Shown: positions 33,515 to 45,745, numbered from the stretch's first letter. The stretch is 64,000 bases of DNA from Catonia carolina (GCA_035578175.1 JAQMRL010000004.1:38494901-38558900); one strand, 5' to 3'. The notes: generated by a model from the sequence alone, not told the origin. Numbers and translations are program-made.

Positions 33515-34555
33515 TAATAAAACTAGTTCACTTCTGTATCTAGTCTATCACAAACTACTTCTATTATTATTGTTATTATATATTATATCTTACAGAATAC
33601 AATAATTATAATGAATTTTTCATACAGATTTTTACTGTGTAATAGTTACCTCTTAATTAGAAATTTCAAATAGAAATTAGTTGGTCATAAAATCAAATAA
33701 TTTCTCTTTGGTTAGTTACAATGGATCATAAATGTTTGTTTTCGAACAAAGAACTTAATGTAATTTAATTGTAAAATCCTGTTACATTTTAATAATTCTG
33801 TTTATTTAGAAATTACAATGCAATTATTTTCATATGTATATAATGAAGTACAATGAGACATTTATGCTTATACAACCATAATGTAGTATGAAAACTATGT
33901 AATAGTAATCCATGCAAAGGTAATAGGCCTACACATAAACTAAGTCCATAATAGACAACAATATTATTTTTGGTTATTACAACATAAGTTCATTATGTAA
34001 ATTTACATATTTATTTTAGAAATTACAAAATTACAAAACATTTAATCATATTATTTATACATTTTATTATCATTCTGTGTTATAACACAGAAAGATAAAA
34101 TTATGTTATGCATATTAACAAATTTGTTTATTAACTTACTCACCTAATGTTATTTCTGGTTTTACCTTCAGGTCTTTATAATATCCCTACGTTTTTCCAT
34201 TAATAATTACGCGACTTAAATCTAGTAATTACTGTACTAGGAAAAAGTTAATATCCTACATGATCTATGGTTAAAAAAGGTGTAATTTAAACGAAATTGC
34301 TGTTTAGTTAAGTCTGTAATATTATTTTTATGTATATACACATTAAAGACCCCCATAAACGTTTAAAAAGTAAATAATTTTTAGATAATTTATAGGTTAT
34401 TACTTACAATCTGTTTAAAGTAACTGAATTAATATATTATTTTAACAACTGGCAAAATAACGCTGGTATGCGAATGTGCTAGTCGCTGGCGGAGGATAGC
34501 TTCCCTCACCGTTTCTGATTTCGGTCTGTACCGTTGTTGTCTCTCTGTCTGTCTG
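33515..34555. other. AT-rich intergenic stretch
   Basis: Very AT-rich, with no gene or repeat recognised. Confidence 0.4.
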
Positions 34556-34556
34556 C

Positions 34557-34993
34557 ACTTAATAGGCAGGTGGATTGTTAAAGTTTTTGCGCTTGATTTT
34601 CTAGTTTCAAGGCTAAAAAAAATAATTCTGTTTCTTATCACATGGTCAGCCATTATATAACTGAAGCATTTAAGAACATAAGAGATAGAGGTGTAAAAGA
34701 CAGTATAGCCCAAAAACTAAAAACTAGAGATGAGACATAGCCAATAACAGCTAAAGTTGGGTGAGGTTGCCCCTTCGCTAAGTCACACTCTGTTCCACCG
34801 AACTCCAGCTGACATTTTGTTAGGATGTCATCCACAGCGGGACCACTATGTGACAACGCAGGATACGATTAACGAAAGTCAATTGGTTCTGTGCAGTGAT
34901 CTAGTTTATTATGGTCCGCCTTCATTTGCAGTCTCTAGTTCGTTAATCTATAGTCAGAGTTATCTCCTCTGAGAATAATGGAATTTTATTAAC
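34557..34993 (+). mobile_element. SINE-like repeat, copy 4, interrupted
   Basis: 34557-34703 and 34951-34993 are consecutive family parts (GTGTAAAAGACA then TAGTCAGAGTTATCTCC). The 3' half of the family is missing after about 34993. Confidence 0.65.
34706..34950. mobile_element. 245-bp TA-targeting element inside the SINE copy
   Basis: The insert lies between TA (34704-34705) and TA (34951-34952), exactly at the CTAG of the family. Its ends are imperfect inverted repeats sharing TAG, an A-rich spacer and AACTAGAGA. No coding sequence was found. A Tc1/mariner-type MITE is likely. Confidence 0.5.
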
Positions 34994-35139
34994 ACGCAAT
35001 CAAATTCGTGTAAAGGTGAAAAAATTTGAAACTGTATGCCAGTTTTATTTTTGCGTGCGATTTGTTAACTACAAAGTTTGTCAATAATTTTATTTTAACG
35101 TCAATAAACGTAGAATAAATAATCTAAAAATACGACTTA

Positions 35140-35360
35140 ACTTCTCCTCCTCCTCCTCCTCCTCCTCCTCCTTCTTCTTCTCCTCCTCCTCATTCTTCAC
35201 CTTTACGGATTAGACACATTGCCTGTTGCAGCTTCTCTCCATCTTCTTCGTGGTCTACCGAACGACCGACTCTGGCATGCGGCTTACATGTTGTAACCAC
35301 CTCTCCCTATACTGTTTAATCCTCTGCTTCATAGTTTCTGTTCTACCCAAATCATGGCAC
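35140..35360 (-). pseudogene. LINE 3' end with (TCC/TTC) tail
   Basis: A CCT/TCT microsatellite (about 35142-35205) is followed by a stretch in which the minus strand resembles the ends of LINE tails (compare the GGATTAG word at about 36425 and 61665). The tail tract is expanded. Confidence 0.45.
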
Positions 35361-36060
35361 GGACAGAGTGAGACAATAAGACTTAATGTTTTCTTTAATT
35401 GGCCAAATGGATCAGTTTTTTTTAAGTCTCAAATTCAAGTACACATAACAAATAAACGGAAAAAAAGCATAATTCATCTTTTTGCAAACAAAACATATCA
35501 GCAAAGCTAATCGTGTATGGTCCCCCAATAAAGTACACTTAGGTTCTTTATAAGTTTAAACAGGAGGAATTATTATTAGTGTTATTTATTGATACAATTT
35601 ACTTTCACAATTTAACAGTTAGACCTATTTAGTTGATTAAAATATGAATAATTTATAAGTACTGTAATTTCAATATAATGATAATGAAATTATTTAGCCT
35701 ACAGTTTAATTCCGCCAACAGAATTGGCAAATTATTTGTCTATTGAATGTTACATAAAAAAAATGCCTAGCAATTTATTAAGCCTTGTATGGAATTATAA
35801 ATTATGAAAGCAGAAAATCGTTTTCTCGTTAATAAACTGAACTATTTTCCTTGTCTGTTTCTTCCTCCTTCTTCTCCTTTCCTTCCTTACTGATGTCTTC
35901 TTCTTCTCTTTCTCAATTCTTCATATTAAGCTTTTTATAATTCCGTTTTGTGTCCATAACCTTTTTGGCAAATAATAATTTAAATCTTCCATCGATATTT
36001 GACAAATGTATGAAAAAGTTCTTCAAAGTTACACAAAGTTGCGCTATACAAAGTTCTTTC
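35361..36060. other. AT-rich intergenic stretch
   Basis: Nothing recognised. Confidence 0.35.
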
Positions 36061-36066
36061 CACATA

Positions 36067-36135
36067 CAGTAAAACCTGTCACATCCGGACATCATAAGGT
36101 AAAAACCGCAAAAAACATAAACCGCTAAACGGCCA
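36067..36135 (+). mobile_element. Possible pogo-like terminal fragment
   Basis: CAGTAAAACCTGTCACATCC directly follows TA (36065-36066), as in pogo/Tigger ends, and CCGGACA comes next. No matching second end was found nearby. Confidence 0.4.
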
Positions 36136-36394
36136 GAAATATTGGAAACATCGTTTATTGAATGTTATTTTAGACGTTTCTACTGCTGGCAGAGTAGAGC
36201 CAGCCTTCCACGGAGTTTGTTGCACGATGTCAATGATTAAAGCAGTTCCATAAGAAAACGGCATAAATAATTTTAAAATATGATCAAACATCCTTAACGT
36301 TCACCTGTTTTCCGCTAATATACACCCTGTATGACAATGTGTTTGAATATGTCCCTTATACAGTGTTGCTAGGTTTCCTCAATTTTTTAAACTT

Positions 36395-37055
36395 ATTCGT
36401 TCATCTTTTACTTCTGCCTTTCAAGGATTAGGCACCTGTGCCTAATAGCACACTGTGCTATGTTCCGAACCACTCAAATCTGCCCATCTCTTTCACGGGC
36501 GTCATCGTTCTCTCTTTCCCTCTGGTTTATAGTCTAGTATTCGCTTAGGTATTCTAAACTCCCTTATTCTGCTCACATGCTCCAAGCTTTACATTCTGTT
36601 CTGAGATACCCTGTCGTTTATAGGGAAGATGTTGTGTGCGTTACTTATCTTGGTAGTCCTATAACGATCTTCTTTACTACACCAATACGTATGTAAAAAA
36701 ATTTCATTTCAGTTACTTGCCATCTACTCTTCTCTCATTTTTGATAGCACCCAAGTTTGACTGTCGTAGAGTAGGGTCGGCACTGTTATTGTTTCATAAA
36801 AATCTCTACCTCCTGTTTTGGCTGGTGCTATTTTTTAAGTTTCTGTGGATAGTTCCGCATATTTGTTGAAATCAGTGCACCTAAATGTAACCTTCTTCAT
36901 CATGTTGGTATGTAATGTTACAACCTAAATATCGAAAGTGGAAAATCTGTTGCAAAATATTATTCTCTATAACAATTTTGCTTCTGACTGGCTCATCCCC
37001 CTGAATTATTCGTTCATTTTAAGTTAAAATTGGACGGAAACACACCGGAAGAATC
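36395..37055 (-). pseudogene. LINE C-terminal fragment, highly broken
   Basis: The minus strand shows FHFRYLGCNITY (near 36930) and, after many stops, a basic tail and an EWFGT-like end. It provides the uninterrupted version of the LINE found split at 3068-3930. Confidence 0.6.
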
Positions 37056-37082
37056 CGCACGGCACCTTTGAAGCCTATTCTG

Positions 37083-38057
37083 CCTTGCTAAGAAACAAGG
37101 CAGTAACTGCAAATTTCTCAATTTTGAGTTTTATATGTATTCTTATGTTTTGGAGCACGAGAAATCTAGTGAACTAACTAAAAAAGCCCTATCTACAACG
37201 GTTACTTAGATAACGAGGTATTCAAAAGCAGTATCTACCTGTTTTTGCCAGGCTTACGAAGGAAAAGAGCAGTACAAAAAAATATTAAGGGAAAAGGCAG
37301 TATCTGCACTGTAGTTACTGCCTTCTTTTTTGTATGCTACAGATACTGTTTTTTTACGTAGTAGAATTTGATACTGAATTCATTTACTGCTTTGTATATC
37401 ATTGTTTTTGTATTTCTTGCATTCAACTGAAACATTTAATGCATCAATTACATACAAACTTATCGTTAAATTACTCTAACCTATTTTAAACATAGCCAAC
37501 CTTTTACTGCCGCGACTTTAATAAAACACAGAACTTAGAAACCCCTTATTAGCCTATATACGAAATGAATTTACCTCAAGCTAAATATCTCTCCTCTTTC
37601 TTCTTCTTCTTCTCATCGTTCTCCTAGTCACCTCATCAAATAATTTCACCTTCTTAACCAACTGATTCAAACTGAATTCCCAATGAAACTGATTTCGGTC
37701 TCCGATATACGAAAGCAGAAAACCTCTGGTACACAAGCCTCTCTCCCCTACCAACCCCGTCCAACGAACCACGTATATTTGCTAAGCAAAAAAGCAGTAT
37801 CTGCTTTTTTCCTTAGTATTATATAATTACTACTGCTTAGTATTAAAGCAGTTTCTGCTTTGTTAATTGTCCTAACTAATTTTTTTAATGTTTTAGTTAA
37901 AAAAAGTTAGAAAAACTTCCCTTTTTACCATATATCACAAAATCATGATGTTACATTAATGATTGTGTTACGGCTGTCGAAAAGACTTTAAAGCCATTTT
38001 CCCACACTTCAGTTTTTTACACTTACTGCCTTCTTTCTTAGTTGAGCAGTATTGCGC
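37083..38057. mobile_element. Unclassified element with inverted ends and GCAGT motifs
   Basis: 37092-37117 (CTAAGAAACAAGGCAGTAAC...) and the reverse complement of 38017-38042 match at 22 of 26 positions. In between, palindromic words of the type GCAGTATCTGC recur (about 37303, 37793, 37847 and partial forms at 37108, 37232, 37340 and 38046). No ORF is recognised and no target duplication is sure. The pattern of repeated motif near both ends is typical of transposase-binding sites in non-autonomous DNA elements; the superfamily is unknown. Confidence 0.55.
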
Positions 38058-38104
38058 TGATTACTGCACTTACGGTTTCCTGAATACAACTAAAACACAA
38101 CTAC

Positions 38105-39673
38105 CTGGGTAAGCCAGGGAGTTTGAAGTCACAAGTGGAGTTCTACTAGGGTCAGTTTTAGGTCCATTTTTGTGGAACTTACAGTACGACGAGGCATTGA
38201 AGCTCAGGTTACCAGAGGGTCTACGTCTGGAGGGATACGCAGACAATCTAGCGCTGTTAGCTACGTCTAGGACAGAGGAAGAACTTGTAGGTAAAGTTAA
38301 CACTGCAATGGACGATATAAGTCAGTGGCTTCGTAGGAGGAAATTACAACTAGCCCCTGAAAATACGGAAGCGGTGATAATGGCTGGAAGACGGAGTCTT
38401 AGTCCTATTATGTTCACGGTTGGTGATGTCGAGGTGGTGGCTGGAAAGATACTGAAGTACCTTGGAGTGTGGTTGGACGCTAGAAAAAACTTTCGGTTGC
38501 ACACTATTGAGGCGTTGGCTAAAACCGAAAGAATCTGCAGCACCTTAAATATTGATTGATGCCTAATATTGGGGGCCCAAGGCAAGCAAAGAGATTGATG
38601 TTAGCGGCAGAGGCAACATCAGGAGTTTTGTATGGTGTACCTGCGTGAAGCAGAGCCCTAAGATTTAAAGGTTACTGAGGTAGGTTTCTAAGAACGCAGC
38701 GGAAACTGGCTCTGAAAATATGTAGTGCTTACAGAACTGTATCTACGGAGGCAGCTCTGGTAATTTCGGGGATGTCTCCATGGGATCTAGTGGCGTGCGG
38801 GAGGGAAGAGCAGCGAGCTGGTGCAGATAAAGAGGAATGTTGGAATCGATTACTCAGCAGGTGGTAGAGGAGATAGAGCGAAGCTAGGGTCGGGGAGTGG
38901 ACAAGGAGGTTCATTCCGAATGTCGAGGTGTGGATAAGGAGGACATTTGGTGATACCACCCACGAATTGACGCAGTTGCTAACGGCATTGTTGCATTAGG
39001 GCATATTTGACAAGGTTCAAACTTAATGAAGTACCGAAATGTCGACTGTGCGACAGTGAAGAGGAGGAGTCCATTGCGCATATTTTTGAAGATGTCCCTA
39101 TTTTGGTCTCGATAGATTGGAGACATCTAAGAAGATACGCTTTGCACAGTGGATCTCAGAGAGAGTAGGGGCAGCGATGCTGCGGGATGAGGAGAGCTGG
39201 AAGTTGGTCGCTCAGTTTGTGGAATGGTTGATCGGGAGACTGCGGAGAGAGGAGACATCTGGAGATATGCGGGATCACCCTCTCCCACAGTAAATCAATC
39301 CTGTCCCGATCTCAGAAAGTAGGCACACTAATTTCCTGAGCTGGTAATGAAAGAGATAAATGAAAGTGAGAGAGTGAGTGTTGTTCAGTGACAGCAAGAG
39401 GGGAATTAGGCTACGGTTCCCTTCCACGCCCCGCTGACAGTATGCAAATTTTTTAACCCGACATTTTCCTTATAGTATTATATAAATAGTTCCGAGGGAG
39501 GTGGAGAGTACTTTGCTGATGTCGGATCAAGTGGCCAGGCGGCGTGTTTTCAGTTGGTAGGCGGTTGCAGCCTCCTTGGGGCTGGACGAGGACGCCTCAA
39601 TTGAGTCTAACACTACTTCCCCCGTCGTGAGGCAGTGAACGTGAGTTTTTCTCGCCTCCTCGGATAAAAAAAC
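38105..39673 (+). mobile_element. R1-like LINE, 5'-truncated (1.57 kb)
   Basis: Flanked by CACAACTAC duplications (38096-38104, 39674-39682). The 5' end starts within the reverse transcriptase and the 3' end has a leader ending GGATAAAAAAA. The same leader is in 31170-31622, so the two are independent copies of one family. Confidence 0.86.
38110..39170 (+). pseudogene. R1-like reverse transcriptase C-terminal half, broken
   Basis: The open part is GVLLGSVLGPFLWN (motif B, normally GVPQGS), then EGYADNLALL (motif C with the second Asp changed to Asn), LGVWLDARKNF and EALAKTERI, open to 38559. Further frames give KICSAYRTVSTEAALVISGM (about 38718-38780), a block characteristic of R1-clade proteins. 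CRLCDSEEEESIAHIFED (about 39043-39096) is a broken Cys/His finger, lacking the last Cys. Frameshifts and the altered YADD show it is dead. Confidence 0.82.
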
Positions 39674-39682
39674 CACAACTAC

Positions 39683-40205
39683 AAAGAAATTTTTATCAAG
39701 CCACTATTTAAAATATTATATCAGATAACAAAAGAATGAATGCATTATGCCTACAAATACCTACACACAGAGTTCAGTTCCGAGTTCTGCTAGGGTCAAA
39801 TCCTACGCACGGATGTGTACGCAATCACACACACACATACGTGGTGTCTGTATTTACAATTAGGCCGACACAAACTATAAATAGATATAGAGAACAAAAG
39901 CTAAAGGAAGGAAGGAAGACTGTGTTCGTTATAGTAGTTGTACATTACACATTATTACACGTATAGATAACGAAGGGACATAAACCGCTCTACTTTATTA
40001 TTTATGGCAAACAATTCGCCAAACTACAACTAAAGATAACGGGTTATTGAACCCCAGTTAATGTTACGTTACATGAACATAATTGTGTTACAATGCGTTT
40101 ACGTAAATATATTATTCTATTAAATTTTTTTTGAAGTAGCGAACGGTTGAAGGAATGAACAAGTCTACAATCAAACTGGATACTACTTCTAAACCATCTA
40201 GTAAT
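39683..40205. other. Intergenic stretch
   Basis: Nothing recognised. An open frame of 76 codons at 39736-39966 has no recognisable features. Confidence 0.35.
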
Positions 40206-40228
40206 TTTGGAAATTTTAAAAACTATAA

Positions 40229-41130
40229 AAATAATCTGGTGTGAAAACTCACACAACTTTCTCTTCCCATTGCATATAATTAACAATATAACCTAACATT
40301 ATTAATATAGCATTAAAAATAAACAAAAAACTAACCTCAAAAAACATAACCTACTTTTAATCATGAGTGAAAGACGCAAAATGAAAGTCAACCTTAGTTT
40401 GGCTGAAAAAAACGGAAAATCACTTTCACGCTAACTAAGTAGAGAAAAATTATTTAATAAAAATTGTACATCTTTTAATTTCATATAAATTTTATTACAT
40501 ACACTTTTGTCGTAAAATGCTGAAAAATCTTAAAAATACGTTTTACACATTTTCGTGAAACCAAAACAACAGAAAATCGCTAATTTACCGTTAAACTAAG
40601 CGTTATACAAAAAATGTTTGAAATGAAAGTTGTAGGATTTTAAATTTTCTACACTTTTATTATATACATTGTTGCACTAAAAATCATATTAAAGCTGCAA
40701 TGTTAAAAAAACAACAATTTTTCTACAAGAAAACAGCTTCCCCATGAATTTCAACAGACATGGCGCCTATCCTATCTTGTAGAGCATAAAAAATGTAGTA
40801 AAAGAGGCGATTTTTAAAAACATCGTAGAAGCTGTTTATGAGAAAATCGCAAAAAAGTGAAAAATGGCACGATTAAACTACTACTTCCGGTTGACCGATT
40901 TTGATGAAAATAATCGTGTCGGGTCCTCTAGTGGTATCTAACGTAAGTTTCAAGTTTCAAGTTCGTACGATTTTCTGTTCTTGAGATATTTTGTTCACAC
41001 ACACACCAATCGCTAAAAACTTTTTTTGGGTACAGGGGGTCTGAAAACGTCCGGTGAAAACTCAATTTCGTAAAATCGACATGAAAACAATACTTTCCTT
41101 CCTTTATATTCATATAGGCAAGATAAAGTA
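40229..41130 (-). repeat. 1-kb non-coding repeat, copy 6
   Basis: Minus-strand copy from AATCTGGTGTGAAAACTCAC (family 3' end) to ATATTCATATAGGCAAGATAAAGTA (family 5' end). The microsatellite position holds only ACACACACACC (about 40997-41008). Confidence 0.75.
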
Positions 41131-41229
41131 ATAATATTGTACTAAATTATCTGTTTATTTTGACTTCCGCTTGCTTTGTATGAAATATAGCTTAGGAAAA
41201 ATATATTTTCATATCAAATTTTCAAATTG

Positions 41230-41345
41230 AATTTTTACCGGAAATACCCGTTTTCAGATCCCCTGAGACCAAAAAGACATGCTTTTACTGATGGGTTTGT
41301 GTAAGCGCGAGCGACGCATGTGTATACCCTATATGAAGCATAAAT
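41230..41345 (+). repeat. 1-kb repeat, divergent 5' fragment
   Basis: Matches the family at TTTTCAGATCCCCTGAGACC and the nearby AAGACATG word, then a GT/GC-rich stretch at the microsatellite position. Confidence 0.5.
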
Positions 41346-41536
41346 ACGGCAATTTTACGGAAGTTAAATTAGTTTTGGATGAAATTACAACGTTTTGAAA
41401 AATCTGGTATAATAATAAATAATGTTTAATTTACCAATTACTACAATTCAATTCTAAAATATTACATGATTTAATTATATTTTTTAAGTGTTACAGCAGT
41501 TTAAATTTTACAAAAATATATTGAATAACATACATA

Positions 41537-41915
41537 TATGTTGTTGTTAAGGTCATAAGCCGAATGGCTGGTTTGAAATTCTTAAGGTTTTACTAAGTAA
41601 AACGAGGAGTGAGGTGGTTTACAATAGCCTTCCTCACTGAGTTGAAAAGAATGCTTATCAGCATGCCAGACCTGAAAAGCATCCGATTTCCACCCTGTAA
41701 ATGAGACCTTCACTTCATTCACCACAGGGTTCGGCTGCGTTATGAAATTGATTACTTTCAGATGAGATAATTCTGATTAGTGTCTTTTACACCTCTACCT
41801 CTTCTATTTTAAATAATTCATTTAATAAGGCAATGAATTTATTTAAATGAGTCATTTAATTGGCTGACCATGTGGTAAGAAACAGAACTACTTTTTGTAG
41901 CCCTGGAATTCGATA
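41537..41915 (-). mobile_element. SINE-like (AAC)n repeat, copy 5
   Basis: Minus-strand copy; the plus strand starts TATGTTGTTGTTAAGGTCAT (tail) and ends in CTGGAATTCGATAGGCC. The first 40 bases of the family are missing. Confidence 0.7.
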
Positions 41916-43080
41916 GGCCTTTATATAAAATTTTTTAATTAAACATTATTTCCCTTCGTCTGCATGTACTACGTAATTAATAGAATGAACAGCCAAACAA
42001 AAATTTTGTATAACTCACCTTAGAGTATTACATCATCAAGACATCTTTCGTCTCTACACGGACACATCCTCATGATGAACATTATACGTATCACACAAAG
42101 CACATAAGGTTGAAGACCACGTCAATACATGTAATGTAACCGTTGTAATTATATTACGCGCGACTTTTCGGCCGAATCGCTTTTGAAGCTTAATGACGCA
42201 ATTGGTTCTACTGCATTGTTAAATTCTGTACTTTAATAAATAAAACTAGTTTTAAATTTTATTTGTAAGGTAAGTCTAAAAGTTCAATGCATTTAAGTCT
42301 GTACCCTTAGTAATTTTTTCCTAAGAAATTGATTTTCAAAAGGTTACTATGGGTTTCTATTATGTATTTTATTTATTTATTTTTAACTTATTCTATATTT
42401 CACCTCTAACCGAGTTTCTGTGCAAGCTGTGATGAATTATGTCATGCAACCACGTCGTAGGTTTCTTCTAATTGAACCCGTCTTTGTTAAATGGGTAAAA
42501 GTCATTTTTTTAACCTAAATTAAATATTTTTTATAATTGTAATATATAGACCCATTTATTTGTGTTAGAACATTTCTTGATCAACCCAAAGGGCCTCAGA
42601 AATTATTAAACTTCTTGGTTTGTGTTCGAAAGGTTAAATCAAATGTTGTTTCAAAAGGCGTGCGTCAGCTAGAAATACAAAACAAGAACCTAAGAATCTG
42701 ATAGCTGAATTTACCGATGATGAAATTTAAATAGGCCCAGCTGTACATTTTATAATGTTTTCTTCTATTTTTACATTAAAATAATATGTTAATATTACTT
42801 TTCAAATCATGTAAAATTTGTATTGCTATTCATTAAATCCTAAATCTTCTTATTAATAACATGCTTTTTGTATATTTTCTAAATTATTCTGACCGAATTT
42901 TTTCCATTCTGTTTCAGATATCTGTTAAAAGGGAATTTTTTTGAAAACTGCTGTATTCATTTGTATCATTTATTATGCTTAAAAATCATATAAACTTTTT
43001 ACTGTTTATTGAATACAATATTTACAACAAAAAACAAGTTTTTAATATTTATTTTAAAATCAATTAAAATAAATAGAAAG
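41916..43080. other. AT-rich intergenic stretch
   Basis: Nothing recognised. Confidence 0.4.
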
Positions 43081-43081
43081 C

Positions 43082-43245
43082 AGGCCGCTTTCGTAGTGTA
43101 GTGATAGAACAACGCGGATGTCCCGGGTTCAATTCCCAGCTAGGATCTGGAATTTTTTCGAGTTAAAACCCACTATTCCATAACCACCGTAGTCACTAAT
43201 AACCCACCTGTTAATGCGACTTTAGATAAACTACAATAAAAAAAC
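43082..43245 (+). mobile_element. tRNA-derived SINE
   Basis: A-box-like TAGTGTAGTGATAGAAC (about 43097) and B box GGTTCAATTCC (about 43127) lie within the first 60 bp. The tail reads AACTACAATAAAAAAAC. AGAAAGC flanks both sides (43075-43081, 43246-43252). The body resembles the copies at 58527 and 59641. Confidence 0.75.
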
Positions 43246-43252
43246 AGAAAGC

Positions 43253-44125
43253 TTTTCTTAATTTTTCATAAATTTTACATGTATCAGACTTACTCATCTT
43301 TAACAAAAACCGATTCAGTTGACCAAAGAATCTCCCATTACATATATATTGTAAAAATGATGATGTTAGATATTCTTACTAATTCCATATTTTTAAATCA
43401 GTAAGGACTTTATTGTATATTATTTAACCAGAAAAGTTAATTTATTGAAGAAATAAATTATGTTTTAATAATGGTTGTCCCATTAAATTCGGAGTATTCG
43501 ATTAAAACGCTTTTAAGAGTTCAAATAGCGTCTCATTCTATCAAATCTGATAATTAAATTTTACAGGATAATTTTTTATATTATCTTATATTACAAATTT
43601 TTGTGGTATGAATCTACTGTAACTTACTTGTGTATTTTGTAAGATTTACATTGTTTTTTTAATTTTAATGACGTAGATATTTTTGGTTACGTCAAGTGAC
43701 ATGTAGTAAACAAAAATACAAAACATATTTCAACATTTTAAACAAATAGGCCTAATTTATCGGGATTAAAAAATGTTTTTCAAAACTCAACTGAAATTAC
43801 TTTAGGAATCAAGTTATGATATATAGGCTACATAAAAATCTAACTCGTAGATAAATTCAAACATATTTAAGAAGAAGTTAAAAAAGTAATAAAATCAAAC
43901 TGGAAAATATTAGATTCATGAGGAGGTAAAAGTAGAAAAGTCAGTAAAAATTAATTAAATCGATAAACTTCAAATGTAGATTAGGACCGAAATTAAAGTA
44001 GGTACTAACTATAACAAAATACATTAAACTCTTATTTATCCGCGGTAATGGCTGGTGCAGTATTCGGGGATAATCCGCCAACACTAAAGGAGAATCGTAA
44101 ATTACAAAATTAATCCTTAATAAGT
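43253..44125. other. AT-rich intergenic stretch
   Basis: Nothing recognised. Confidence 0.4.
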
Positions 44126-44129
44126 AAAA

Positions 44130-44326
44130 GTTGCTGAAATACATTTTGCAAGGAAATGTACAAGGTGAGAGAGGCGTCGTAAGACGACGAATACTCTGAC
44201 TAAAGAACATGAGGACCTGGTTTGCAACATCAGCAACAGGACTTTTCAAAGCAGCAGCGGATAAAATTATCATTACCAGAATGATTGCCAACATTCGTTA
44301 GCGGATTGGCACCAGAAGAAGAAGAA
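44130..44326 (+). pseudogene. RTE-like LINE 3' end
   Basis: The plus frame reads GERGVVRRRIL, TGLFKAAADKIIITRMIANIR and a stop, matching the end of the element at 27677-30962 and leading into a GAAGAAG tail. Confidence 0.75.
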
Positions 44327-44460
44327 ATAGGAGAAGAAGAAGGAGGAGGAGGAGGAGAAGAAGCAGGAGAATAAGAAGAAGCAGAAGAAGAAGAAGGAGG
44401 AGGTGGAGGAGGAGGAGGAGGAGGAGGAGAAGCAGGAGAAGAAGCAGAAGAAGAAAAAGA
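44326..44460 (+). repeat. Expanded (GAA/GGA)n tract
   Basis: A purine-rich array of GAA, GGA and GCA triplets begins exactly at the tail of the LINE at 44130-44326. It appears to have grown from it. It gives long open frames on both strands that are not genes. Confidence 0.85.
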
Positions 44461-44524
44461 ATCCTTGATACAAATAAAATTGTTTTATGTATAATAAAAT
44501 ATTGTTATTTGTAATAGAATCACA

Positions 44525-45275
44525 AACCAAATAGCCAAAAAACTCTACGAGAAAAAGACAGAAGTAATGTGGTTAAGAGAAATCAAGAAATCAAGAAAGA
44601 TATGGAAGAAATAGGCATCACCTTCGACGATCTAGAAAATAAAACAGAACAGCTGAAACTTTTAAAAGACAAAAATATTAGATTATAAGGAAAAGTAGGT
44701 AAGAGAGGAAGCAGGAAAGTGATCTTTTCGAAAGCAGAAAGGCAAAGTAGATCTGCCAGAATGAAAGAATACTGGAGGAAAATCAAAAAAAGAACCAGAA
44801 GAGAGTGCCCAGAAATTGACTCAAGTGATTCACTGCCGTCTCAAAAGGAAAAAATTATTCATATAATCATGAGCCAATAATTAACTCAATGAAGAGGAAG
44901 AGAATAATGTTTTTCTTTGGCCACTTAATTAGAATACCGGAAGATAGAATAACCAACAGAATAATTAGGTATCTTTATGGCAAAAAAGCAGCACCAATTT
45001 GGATCAATGAGATTAAAGAGGGTACGGCAGAATTTGGAATAACATTGGAAGATCTAGAAAATAAGGCAGAAAAATTAAAAGATAGCCTAAATACATCACT
45101 TTCAAACCAAGGATAGACAATAGAGGAGTGAGTAGAGAAATTATTTCACATGAAGAAAGACAAGCACGATCAGTCAGAATGAAGAGATACTGAAAAAAAT
45201 TAAAGAAAAGAACCGAAGAACTTCCAGTAAACTGACTTAAGTGATCCATTGCGGTCTCAAAAAATAAAAAAAGAT
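44525..45275 (+). pseudogene. Two adjacent LINE tails of one family
   Basis: 44525-44865 and 44890-45275 share an ordered set of blocks (GITFDDLENK / GITLEDLENK, then a basic stretch ending near an AGTGATYCAYTGC word and a short run of A). The second copy also has FFGHLIRIPEDRITNRI, which ties it to the DDNRLTKQIF family. It is either a tandem duplication or two nested insertions. Confidence 0.65.
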
Positions 45276-45734
45276 ATATTATTCAGTTTGAAATCAATAA
45301 TACATTAGAAATGATCATTGAACTAGAAAAGTTAACGCTAACCAGTGAAAATTAAAAGAGTAAACTTTACTTTTAAAAAATATACAATTTATGACCAAAT
45401 GATACATTTAAAAAATATTTAAATGTAGGCCTAATCCATTAATTGCATATGTTTATTCACTTAAAATATTGTGATTCCATTTTTTTATTGCAATTTTCAG
45501 TAGTCCATTGACGTGTGAAAGCTCTGTTTCGTGTGTCATCTTCGGTTGCGCAATGGGCTTTTCTTCTTAACTCTGTCTTTCACATTTTTAATGGCCCTTT
45601 TGTTCAAATAATGAATTAATCACTCAAGTGTCATATTGGTGCGTTGATGTCACAGTTTAGGCCTATTATTCAGAAATATCAATTTAACTTACATCTTCTC
45701 CACTGGCAATTGGTCTCGGTAAATAAACCACTTT
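45276..45734. other. AT-rich spacer
   Basis: Nothing recognised. Confidence 0.35.
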
Positions 45735-45745
45735 AACAACCTCTC

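Noticed and set aside
44273..44530. Phe/Ser-rich open frame
   Set aside because: It is the reverse reading of the GAA/GGA microsatellite.
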